The notes under the pieces: generated by a model
Told to the model about the DNA's origin: nothing
Seen by the model: only the letters and a program-made list of their open reading frames with translations
Database searches by the model: none
From: an uncultured Clostridia bacterium
Lineage (GTDB): Bacteria > Bacillota > Clostridia > Christensenellales > CAG-314
Length of the DNA stretch: 64,000 bases
Assembly: GCA_934230325.1 (NCBI GenBank)
Contig: CAKQEP010000009.1
Coordinates: 1 to 64,000 of the forward strand
Reading direction: 5' to 3'
Translations under genes and position numbers: made by a program
In this document: positions 28,161-35,107 of the stretch, piece after piece
Position numbering within the stretch: position 1 is the stretch's first letter
Layout of the letters: each line of letters starts with the position of its first letter

Positions 28161-29501
28161 ATGTTGAAGTTGACCGATATACAAAAAGATAAAAAGTACT
28201 TGCTGTGCGTATCCGGCGGCGCGGACAGTATGGTTATGCTGCATCTTTTTTTAAAGAGTAAACCGACAAAAAACTTTGCCGTTGTGACCGTCAATCACAA
28301 TATGCGTCAAGAAAGCGAGTCCGACGCCCTTTTTGTCAAAGATTTTTGCGACAAACACGGCGTACTTTGTCACGTAAAAAGCGTAAACGTGTTGGATTTT
28401 TGCCGACAAACGGGCTTGTCGCAGGAAACCGCCGCTCGCCAAAAACGGTACGAAGCGATAGCGGAAGTCAGCGACAATTACGACTTTGTATGTCTTGCCC
28501 ACCACAAACAAGACAATGCGGAAACGGTACTTCTTCACGTCGTCAGGGGCGGCGGAATGAGAGGCGCGGCGGGGATAAGGCGGCTTAACGGAAAGTTTTT
28601 GCGTCCTCTGCTCGACGCGGACAAAGAGCAAATAGACGAGTACGCGCGGCAAAACGACCTTCCTTTTGTCGTGGACGCCACCAACTTTAAAGACGATTGC
28701 AACAGAAATCTGCTCCGAAACAAAGTTTTTCCCCTGCTCAAAAAAATCAATCCCGAAGTCACCGACGCTATCGCTTCTTTTGCGCGTATTGCGGCGGAAG
28801 ACGACGATTACTTAAACTCGCTGGCAGACGTCAGCCAAGTGGTTTTTGACGGTGACGGCGCGACTTTTTGCGTAAATCTGCTAAAACAACCCCCGCCCGT
28901 GTCCAAAAGAATTTTGTATAAAATTTTCCGCGCGCTCGGTTGCAACAAAGACGTTCACACGGCGCATATCGACGCCGTTTTGCGACTTGCGGACAGTACC
29001 GACGGCTCTAAAAGCGTGGATTTGCCCTTTGGTTTTTCTGCCGCGCGCCGTTACGACGAGTTGTTTATCGGCAAAACCAAAAAACAACCGAAAGACGAAA
29101 CCGTTATCGTTTTTGGCGAAGGAGAGTTTAAAATCGGTAGCAAAACCGTAGTTTGCAAAAAAGAAAACGTCAAAAAATCCGACAAAACCGCTCATTGCCC
29201 GTTGTTCTCGACGGACCAAACCGAAAAAAACAGAGTTTTGACCTTTGACGCAGACAAAATTCCCGACGGGGCGGTACTTCGCACCCGCAGAAACGGCGAT
29301 ATTTTCAAAAAGTTTGGCGGCGGCGCAAAAAAACTGAAAGACTTTTTGATTGACAAAAAAATTCCGCAAAGCGACAGAAACGACTTGATTGTGCTGGCAA
29401 AAGACAACCAAGTTTTTGTCGTCGTCGGCGTAGAAATCAGCGATGACGTAAAAATCACCGACGCAACGACTTCAATCGCAAAAATATACGAAAAAAATTA
29501 G
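28161..29501 (+). CDS. tilS: tRNA(Ile)-lysidine synthase
   Basis: Adds lysine to C34 of the CAU-anticodon isoleucine tRNA so that it reads AUA. The 446-residue protein has the ATP-PPi loop SGGADS at residues 18-23, the VNHNMR and HHKQDNAET motifs, and the C-terminal substrate domain (GAVLRTRRNGD ... LKDFLIDKKIP). The start ATG at 28161 has no clear ribosome site close by, only AAAGGTA about 25 bases upstream. The usual neighbours hpt and ftsH are not present. A tRNA gene with CAU anticodon at 33757 is the kind of molecule it would inspect. Confidence 0.95.
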   Translation: MLKLTDIQKDKKYLLCVSGGADSMVMLHLFLKSKPTKNFAVVTVNHNMRQESESDALFVKDFCDKHGVLCHVKSVNVLDFCRQTGLSQETAARQKRYEAIAEVSDNYDFVCLAHHKQDNAETVLLHVVRGGGMRGAAGIRRLNGKFLRPLLDADKEQIDEYARQNDLPFVVDATNFKDDCNRNLLRNKVFPLLKKINPEVTDAIASFARIAAEDDDYLNSLADVSQVVFDGDGATFCVNLLKQPPPVSKRILYKIFRALGCNKDVHTAHIDAVLRLADSTDGSKSVDLPFGFSAARRYDELFIGKTKKQPKDETVIVFGEGEFKIGSKTVVCKKENVKKSDKTAHCPLFSTDQTEKNRVLTFDADKIPDGAVLRTRRNGDIFKKFGGGAKKLKDFLIDKKIPQSDRNDLIVLAKDNQVFVVVGVEISDDVKITDATTSIAKIYEKN

Positions 29502-29633
29502 CGGCACTTAACCGCAGTTCCCATAGGGAATTTAAGGTAAAGGCACAAAGATTTCTTGCTTATTTTTCTTAAATATGCTTTTATTACTAAATTGACAATA
29601 ATTTTACATACGGCATAAACGGGGACAAAAAAA

Positions 29634-29670
29634 GGGACATTCAATCTTGATATTTGTCCCTTGTTTTTGT
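29634..29670 (+). terminator. Terminator downstream of tilS
   Basis: Eight-base stem AAGGGACA with TGTCCCTT (29634-29641 and 29657-29664), 15-base loop, followed by GTTTTT. A further GGGACA copy just upstream could pair alternatively. The rest of 29502-29756 is A/T-rich and without a gene. Confidence 0.65.
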
Positions 29671-29756
29671 ATGCTGTTATTAAAATCAATAAACGGATGT
29701 TTGAGATGATAAATTTGTCTAAAAACGGCGTTTATGCGCGTTTTATGCGGCTTTTA

Positions 29757-30452
29757 CTATTTTGAAAGTTCCGCCAAGTCGTTGAGTTCGTCGTAAAGAT
29801 CTTCCATTTTAAAAGCGAGATCCTCAAAATATTCCTGACGTTCTTCAAGGTAGCGGTATTCGGATTCCTGTATCAATTTGTTCTTTCTCGTGCTTCTTCT
29901 CATGATGACTATGACCGCCAGAAAAATTGCAGCTATACCGCCGAGCGCAAGAGTAAGGAAATTAACTAATTCAGAATAGGTACAACTTGTTTTTCCAAAC
30001 AGCGTTTTTCCGTCCGGAAAATCGTATACAAACGTCTGTTTGAAATGCTCGAGCTCCTCAGCTGTTTCAAACTTGCCGTAGACAAGAATATCCGTATAGC
30101 GGAACAAGCAGGCAAGCCCCGCACACAGAACGACAAAGGCTAACATAAGTACTATAATCGCCGTGTGCGAGCGAGGTTTCTTTGTTTCGTTTTTTCTGTA
30201 CTCGCAGTATGCTATGTTGTTTTCGGCAAACTTTTGGGCAAGACGCGCGTCCTCTGCGTCCTCCTCCGATTCTTTCTTCCACTGATTTTCGGGTAAAGAT
30301 AAATCGCGCGTGTATAAAAACCTCGTTACGTTTCTGTCGCTATCGTACGAGCTGTCTCGGAGTATCCAGCCAAAGCGTTCCATTCTCTCTCTTTTTTCAA
30401 GAACGGTTTTTTCGTTGGCGGGGGATTGAAACAATACTTTTTCTTCCATCAT
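29757..30452 (-). CDS. Hypothetical membrane protein with two membrane segments
   Basis: Not recognised. The 231-residue protein has a charged N-terminal domain (about 95 residues), a membrane segment near 97-117, an extracytoplasmic loop of about 45 residues, a second segment near 163-185, and a C-terminal acidic coiled coil (YRYLEERQEYFEDLAFKMEDLYDELNDL). GAGGAGG lies before the start. It follows the zinc-ribbon protein gene by 13 bases and the two are surely cotranscribed. Codon use looks less biased to C- and G-ended codons than in the neighbours, which may mean later acquisition; this was judged by eye. Confidence 0.75.
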   Translation of the reverse strand: MMEEKVLFQSPANEKTVLEKRERMERFGWILRDSSYDSDRNVTRFLYTRDLSLPENQWKKESEEDAEDARLAQKFAENNIAYCEYRKNETKKPRSHTAIIVLMLAFVVLCAGLACLFRYTDILVYGKFETAEELEHFKQTFVYDFPDGKTLFGKTSCTYSELVNFLTLALGGIAAIFLAVIVIMRRSTRKNKLIQESEYRYLEERQEYFEDLAFKMEDLYDELNDLAELSK

Positions 30453-30465
30453 TTTTCTTTCCTCC

Positions 30466-31335
30466 TCAATTGACTCTTGTCTTATACGACTGCTCGCGCG
30501 TGCCCTGTTTTATGTAACTGCAATGGCGGCAATAGGTAATATAATCGCTCATAACCGTTCCGTATTCGACGTCGTATTCGTCAACGACTACATTCGCGTA
30601 AATCGGTTTTGAGGAAATCACACGGGTAGAACCGTCGGAATATTTTGCGATCGTTTGTTCCTCTCCGACCTTTTTTGTCTGCGTTTTTGTTACGTGCTCC
30701 ATACCTTCGCGCTTTTTGCCGTATTTTGCGGTGTTTTCCGTCACAACGCTGTCGAAACGCCCGCAAACCGGACAGGTTCTTTTCTGCAACCCCGAAAGGC
30801 AACCCAACGTCGAAAGATAATAAAAGAACGGATACAGTACCGCGCAGATAATCGGCTGAAGAGTTCCCATAGTATCCGTAGTGAAATTGTTAACGTCTTT
30901 AATCGCAAAAAGCCATAGGCATACGTTTGCGGCTACGCCTATCACGAGCGACACGGGAATCATAAAAACGACCTTTTTATAATACGGTTCTCCCTTGTGC
31001 CCGACCTCTCCGCGATTTACTTCGACAAATTTTTTCAGATTTTTCTTCGACATAAAAACCGCAAACAGGGCCGTGAAAATCAGATATACCACGACGCCTA
31101 TGCCTGCTTTTAATGTAGTGCCGACAGAATCGGGCAATACCGTGACGATGAACGCCCACGCATACCCGAATACGGTAAACATCAACGCAAATACGATAAC
31201 GGCGCCCGTCCACGCTTCGGACAGTTCAAAACCCACTTTGCGGTTGTAATCGTTGACGTCGGTCTCTCTCCATTGTTCGATGTCCTGCAAGTAACGGTTT
31301 GTAAGTTTTGTCTGAGAAGTTAATTCTTTTCCCAT
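30466..31335 (-). CDS. Hypothetical membrane protein with C-terminal zinc ribbon
   Basis: Not recognised. The 289-residue protein has four membrane segments (roughly residues 40-65, 72-92, 120-145 and 155-180), then a soluble domain framed by CPVC and CRHC pairs, which would bind one zinc. Between them lie about 80 residues with many T, K and E. The ATG at 31335 is chosen over a codon 30 bases upstream because GGAGG sits 5 bases before it. It forms a two-gene unit with the next membrane protein. Cytoplasmic zinc ribbon on a membrane anchor suggests protein or nucleic-acid contact, but no function can be stated. Confidence 0.75.
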   Translation of the reverse strand: MGKELTSQTKLTNRYLQDIEQWRETDVNDYNRKVGFELSEAWTGAVIVFALMFTVFGYAWAFIVTVLPDSVGTTLKAGIGVVVYLIFTALFAVFMSKKNLKKFVEVNRGEVGHKGEPYYKKVVFMIPVSLVIGVAANVCLWLFAIKDVNNFTTDTMGTLQPIICAVLYPFFYYLSTLGCLSGLQKRTCPVCGRFDSVVTENTAKYGKKREGMEHVTKTQTKKVGEEQTIAKYSDGSTRVISSKPIYANVVVDEYDVEYGTVMSDYITYCRHCSYIKQGTREQSYKTRVN

Positions 31336-31375
31336 TTTTCCTCCTTTTTTGCCTGTATTTTGCATTTTTTGCAGG

Positions 31376-31405
31376 TTATTAGGCGTTAATAGTTCCGCGT
31401 GTCAA
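31376..31405 (-). promoter_or_regulatory. Candidate promoter of the two-gene membrane protein unit
   Basis: On the minus strand TTGACA (31400-31405) and TAATAA (31376-31381) are 18 bases apart, about 40 bases before the start at 31335. The -10 box is imperfect. Confidence 0.45.
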
Positions 31406-31552
31406 TATATGATACGTTTTGTTTTTTATATTCTACCATAAATTTCTCAAAAAATCAAGCCTGTTTACCACACTATTGCGAGAAATTGAAAAAATCAAAA
31501 GTTTACCCACAATTCGTTTTTTTACTCATTTTTAATACCTTTCCGCACCACA

Positions 31553-31581
31553 TATAAAAAACGCCCCCAAATTTGGGGGCG
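31553..31581 (-). terminator. Strong terminator after tatD
   Basis: Perfect palindrome CGCCCCCAAATTTGGGGGCG (31562-31581), followed on the minus strand by TTTTTTAT. It starts about 18 bases after the tatD stop codon. The remaining intergenic bases up to 31336 are A/T-rich and empty. Confidence 0.9.
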
Positions 31582-31599
31582 CACTTTAAAATTTACGCT

Positions 31600-32394
31600 T
31601 TATTTACTTTTGATTTTTTTGAATAGTCGCAGTGTGTTTTCCTTGACTTTGTTTAGCAAAACGGGCAGGTCCGTTTGTCTGATTTCCGCAAGTTTTTGCG
31701 CTACAAACGCAACGTATGCCGGTTGATTTGTTTTTCCCCTGTAGGGAACGGGCGTCATATACGGGCAATCCGTTTCCGTCAAAATTCTGTCGGCGGGTAT
31801 ACCGTTAACGACGTCGGCACCCGCAAAATTTTTGAAAGTTATTACGCCGCCAAACGCAAAGTACGCGTCGTATTTTTTTGTCAAAAGTTCCGCCGTTTCC
31901 TTACTGCCGTTAAAACAATGAAAAAGTATCCCGTTGTTGACGTATTTTGCGCCGTCGGCAAGAATTTTGAGCGTGTCGCCCCACGCTTCTCTCGTGTGTA
32001 TCGTGACGGGCAAACCAAGACTGTCCGCAAGCCGTAGTTGCTCGGCAAAAACACGCCGCTGTGTGAGTCTGTCCGACAAATCGTAATGGTAATCGAGCCC
32101 GATTTCCCCCACTGCGACGGTTTTGTTAAATTGCGCCGCCTTCTCGACAAAATCGACGAGGTTTGCGTCAAAAGTTTTGGCGTCGTGCGGGTGGCAACCG
32201 ACGGTGCAAAAAATCTTGTCGTATGTTTGCGCCAACGCAAGACTCGCTTTGCTGCTGTTAAGGTCGCTGCTGTTGTTTATTGCAAATTCTATCCCCGCCG
32301 CATTAAACCCGTTGACGATTTCCTGCCGATTTTGGTCAAACGCCTCGTCGTCAAGGTGGCAATGGCTGTCAACGTAACCCGCTTGTTGCGTCAT
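31600..32394 (-). CDS. tatD: TatD family metal-dependent hydrolase
   Basis: A 264-residue TIM-barrel deoxyribonuclease-type hydrolase. The metal ligands are in VDSHCHLDD (start), GEIGLDYHYD, PVTIHTREA, FHCFNGS and LTETDCPYM, all intact. In bacteria TatD acts as a 3'-5' DNA exonuclease; in Firmicutes it often neighbours rRNA maturase or methionyl-tRNA synthetase genes, which are not here. Its start overlaps the end of the DegV gene by 4 bases, so the two are translated together. Confidence 0.93.
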   Translation of the reverse strand: MTQQAGYVDSHCHLDDEAFDQNRQEIVNGFNAAGIEFAINNSSDLNSSKASLALAQTYDKIFCTVGCHPHDAKTFDANLVDFVEKAAQFNKTVAVGEIGLDYHYDLSDRLTQRRVFAEQLRLADSLGLPVTIHTREAWGDTLKILADGAKYVNNGILFHCFNGSKETAELLTKKYDAYFAFGGVITFKNFAGADVVNGIPADRILTETDCPYMTPVPYRGKTNQPAYVAFVAQKLAEIRQTDLPVLLNKVKENTLRLFKKIKSK

Positions 32395-33254
32395 TGTTTG
32401 TCGCCGCCGTCGTTTATAAACAATACGCCCAACGTGTGCGGACCGCAGTGACTGCTGACGGTACTGCCCGCTTCGGTTTCGTACACTTGCTTAAAGGGCA
32501 ACGTTTTGACGTAATCGACTACTTCCTTGACGTATTCCGACGGCGTTTCCGTATGCGTGACAAACACGCGCGTGTAGTCGGGGTTGTTGAACTCCGCAAC
32601 GATGTCTTTTGCGTATTTAAGCAAAACCGCGTTGAGTTTGCCCATATACTTTTTGCCGGTAATCATTTTGCCGTCTTTGACTTTTATCGACGGTTTGAGC
32701 GACAAGGTTGTTGCCGCTATGAGCGCAAGACTACTGCATCTACCGCCTTTGTAAAGGTAGTTGAGTCTGTCGATGACAAAACTCGCCTGAACCGCGCCCG
32801 TACGCGCGACGCATTTTTCTTTGATTTCCTTTGCGCCTAAACCTTGCTTTACGAGGTCGGCGGCATACAACGCAAGCAACGCGCTGCCGGTACTCAAGTT
32901 GCGGGTGTCCACAACCTGAACTCTGTCGTCGCCTATCTGATTTGCCGCGTTTACGGCGTTGCTGTGGCAGGTGGACATTTCGCCGCTTATATTAAAATGA
33001 ACTATATCGTACCCTTCGTCGAGAAAAGGTTTCCAGTAGTCCTTGTAAATTTCGCTGTTTATCGCGGCGGTTTTAGGCAACTCTTTGTGCTTGTTAAAAT
33101 GCTCGAATATCTGATGCGGCTGAATTTCTTCCCCGTCTTTATAACTTGTTCCGCCCAACAAAATAGTAAGAGGAACGATAGAAATATCGTACTCGGCGCA
33201 CAATTCTTTGCTCAAATCCAACGTTGAATCCCCAAAAATCTTTACTTTGTTCAT
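32391..33254 (-). CDS. DegV family fatty-acid-binding protein (second copy)
   Basis: A 287-residue DegV protein, first gene of a unit with tatD. It has the opening KIFGDSTLDLSKEL, the NISGEMSTCHSNA region with a conserved serine, DTRNLSTGSALL, the YLYKGGRCS helix and the GSTVSSHCGPHTLG signature near the end. It differs clearly from the plus-strand DegV at 18627, so it is a paralog and not a recent duplicate. AGAGG lies 8 bases before the ATG. As for other DegV proteins a fatty-acid carrier role is expected. Confidence 0.92.
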   Translation of the reverse strand: MNKVKIFGDSTLDLSKELCAEYDISIVPLTILLGGTSYKDGEEIQPHQIFEHFNKHKELPKTAAINSEIYKDYWKPFLDEGYDIVHFNISGEMSTCHSNAVNAANQIGDDRVQVVDTRNLSTGSALLALYAADLVKQGLGAKEIKEKCVARTGAVQASFVIDRLNYLYKGGRCSSLALIAATTLSLKPSIKVKDGKMITGKKYMGKLNAVLLKYAKDIVAEFNNPDYTRVFVTHTETPSEYVKEVVDYVKTLPFKQVYETEAGSTVSSHCGPHTLGVLFINDGGDKQ

Positions 33255-33677
33255 CTTTTTACCTCTTGCCTGTATTTTTACGTTTTGTTTTAATAGGATT
33301 ATCTTTTTAAATAATATTATAATTATATCATAATTTTTTGCGGCAACTATATTTTATAATACGACTCGATATTTATATTACAAATCGCAAAATAAAAATT
33401 GCCATACTGATTATACTTGATAAAAGTTTTTCCGTCAATCGATATGAATAAATCAAAATCTTTGTCTACAACTTTTTTGATTGTGTCATCTTTTTGCACA
33501 TTTCAAGCAAAAATAATACGAAAAACGGCAAACGTATCCCCCTAAACCCGACAAAAAACCGCAAATCAATCCACCGTCAAAAATTGTTTTAAAAATTACT
33601 CGATTTTGCTTGACAACCGCAAATAAAAATGATAACATAGTCAAGCATCAAATCAAGTATCGCTTGACGATGTATAT
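33255..33677. promoter_or_regulatory. Intergenic region with degV and tRNA promoters
   Basis: For degV (minus strand) an extended -10 box TGATATAAT lies at 33322-33330 without a good -35 box. For the tRNA cluster TTGACA (33610-33615) and TAACAT (33633-33638) are 17 bases apart on the plus strand, about 40 bases before the first tRNA. The bases in between are A/T-rich; no gene is seen. Confidence 0.65.
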
Positions 33678-33753
33678 CGCAGGGTAGAGCAGTTGGCAGC
33701 TCGTCGGGCTCATAACCCGGAGGTCGTAGGTTCAAATCCTATCCCTGCAACCA
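33678..33753 (+). tRNA. Initiator tRNA-fMet (CAT anticodon)
   Basis: 76-base cloverleaf with encoded CCA. The first base C and the opposing A do not pair (C1-A72), the A11-T24 pair is present, and the anticodon stem ends in three G-C pairs (CGGG CTCATAA CCCG). All three are hallmarks of the bacterial initiator tRNA. First gene of a four-tRNA cluster. Confidence 0.95.
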
Positions 33754-33756
33754 TTT

Positions 33757-33833
33757 GGCGGCGTAGCTTAGTTGGTTATAGCGGCCGGTTCATACCCGGC
33801 AGGTCGTTGGTTCGAATCCGACCGCCGCTACCA
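33757..33833 (+). tRNA. tRNA-Met, elongator (CAT anticodon)
   Basis: 77-base cloverleaf with encoded CCA and anticodon loop TTCATAC. The acceptor begins with G pairing to T, unlike the initiator. It resembles Firmicute elongator tRNA-Met (GGCGGCGTAGCTTAG). A CAT tRNA can also be the lysidine-modified Ile2 species, which by eye is less likely. Confidence 0.85.
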
Positions 33834-33884
33834 AATTTAATTATAAATGCCGCAAAAAAGCATTTTTAATATATTTTGTATTTT

Positions 33885-33959
33885 GGCCCTATGGTCTAAG
33901 GGTTAGGACATCACCCTTTCACGGTGGTAATATGGGTTCGAATCCCGTTAGGGTCACCA
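33885..33959 (+). tRNA. tRNA-Glu (TTC anticodon)
   Basis: 75-base cloverleaf with encoded CCA. Acceptor GGCCCTA pairs with TAGGGTC; anticodon loop CTTTCAC contains TTC. Third in the cluster, 51 bases after tRNA-Met. Confidence 0.96.
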
Positions 33960-33965
33960 AAATAT

Positions 33966-34041
33966 GGGAGTATAGCTCAGCTGGGAGAGCACTTGCCTTA
34001 CAAGCAAGGGGTCACAGGTTCGAGCCCTGTTGTTCCCACCA
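33966..34041 (+). tRNA. tRNA-Val (TAC anticodon)
   Basis: 76-base cloverleaf with encoded CCA. Anticodon stem CTTGC and GCAAG with loop CTTACAA gives TAC, reading valine codons. Fourth and last in the cluster; the terminator starts right behind its CCA. Confidence 0.95.
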
Positions 34042-34077
34042 AAACTCCAAAAGCGTAACATCGCTTTGGAGTTTTTA
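34042..34077 (+). terminator. Terminator of the tRNA cluster
   Basis: Stem AACTCCAAAAGCG with CGCTTTGGAGTT, one bulged A, followed by TTTTATTT. It starts at the last base of the tRNA-Val CCA. Confidence 0.85.
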
Positions 34078-34138
34078 TTTGCGACGACAGGCGCAACATC
34101 GTTTGCGTGCAAACGCAATTTTGTTATTATTTTACTTT

Positions 34139-34174
34139 GCAAAAGACTGTCTTTCAGACGGTCTTTTTGCTTTT
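34139..34174 (+). terminator. Second hairpin with T tract after the tRNA cluster
   Basis: GCAAAAGACTGTCT pairs with AGACGGTCTTTTTGC, with a short loop, and is followed by TTTT. It is 65 bases past the first terminator and may be a back-up, or may end a small transcript starting near 34080. A short palindrome GTTTGCGTGCAAAC lies between them. Confidence 0.55.
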
Positions 34175-34219
34175 ACGCTTGCCGACTTGTACTATAATTG
34201 TGCGTATTCCTAATTAAAA

Positions 34220-34319
34220 CCGTCAAAATGCTTGCATTTTGACGGAGAGGAGCAGCCCGCTATAGGGCGTAGGCGGTATATGAATATATGCCGACAAGCC
34301 TTTGGGCGGTGATGCGACG
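34220..34319 (-). repeat. Structured repeat B, copy 2 (possible small RNA)
   Basis: Reverse-orientation copy of 6246-6345 with ten differences in 100 bases. Four of these form two compensated base pairs in the 12-base-pair terminal hairpin (34220-34245): AA/TT in copy 1 is GT/AC here. On the minus strand the hairpin is followed by TTTTAATT, so like copy 1 it ends as an intrinsic terminator would. It lies between the tRNA cluster and a small membrane protein gene. No coding potential seen. Confidence 0.7.
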
Positions 34320-34367
34320 ATGTGACACCTATTTTTTGCTAATTTTAAAAACATATTGCTATTTAAC

Positions 34368-34396
34368 TTGATTTTTAACCTTTATTGTGATAGAAT
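34368..34396 (+). promoter_or_regulatory. Promoter of the small membrane protein gene
   Basis: TTGATT (34368-34373) and TAGAAT (34391-34396) are separated by 17 bases, about 80 bases before the ATG at 34474. Confidence 0.55.
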
Positions 34397-34473
34397 AACG
34401 GCGTATAGGGTTTTTTGAAGTATATCAAAAAACTATCGACAAAGGCAAAAGCAGTAGGCGAGCAAGTTTTAAA

Positions 34474-34905
34474 ATGCAAAAGTTTAAAATCGTTTTGAAA
34501 AACTTAATACACTTTATACTTATCGGCGTGCCTGTATTTTTTGGTACTTTATTTTGCGCAGAACTCAATCGTTTTGTTCCCAACGGCGCGGCGCAACAGT
34601 TAAAGCCCATTTTTACCGACGGATTGTTTAAGTTTTTGACAACGCCCAACGCCGCTACGGTCGATTTATTTTACAAATACGGCGTATACTTTAAACTTAT
34701 CGTATACGCTTTTGCGGTGAGTTTTGCGGCGGTGTACACTTTTTACACTCGGTTTATGCTTATGCCCAAAGTTGCCGACGGCGCAGCAACGGCGTTTTCC
34801 GTTGACCAAAGCCGTCAAGTCGCGCGTTTTGCCGACCTTAAAAAAGATTTTACCGTACTTAAATCCAAGTACGCATACAGATATTTGTCAAAATATCTCA
34901 ACTAA
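34474..34905 (+). CDS. Hypothetical small membrane protein
   Basis: Not recognised. The 143-residue protein has two hydrophobic segments (about residues 10-28 and 70-92) and a basic C-terminal tail (RFADLKKDFTVLKSKYAYRYLSKYLN). The ribosome site before the ATG is weak (GGCGAG about 14 bases away). A promoter lies upstream. It is on the same strand as the ABC locus that begins 200 bases later, but that gap is too long to assume one operon. The gap 34906-35107 holds no gene or clear terminator. Confidence 0.6.
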   Translation: MQKFKIVLKNLIHFILIGVPVFFGTLFCAELNRFVPNGAAQQLKPIFTDGLFKFLTTPNAATVDLFYKYGVYFKLIVYAFAVSFAAVYTFYTRFMLMPKVADGAATAFSVDQSRQVARFADLKKDFTVLKSKYAYRYLSKYLN

Positions 34906-35107
34906 ATACTACGTCGTTTTTTGCGGCGGCGGTTTTGCTTTGCTAAAAAAAGGCGGGGCGGCGCGCGGCAAAGGACTCAAAAATCAAAAACGCATAACCT
35001 TTGTTTTACATCTTGGTCGAGGGGGTGCGTTTTTTGTACGCTAAAAAATATATGCCTAACGACGTATTTTTTACGCAATATTTATCAATAAATACACAAG
35101 AGGGTAT

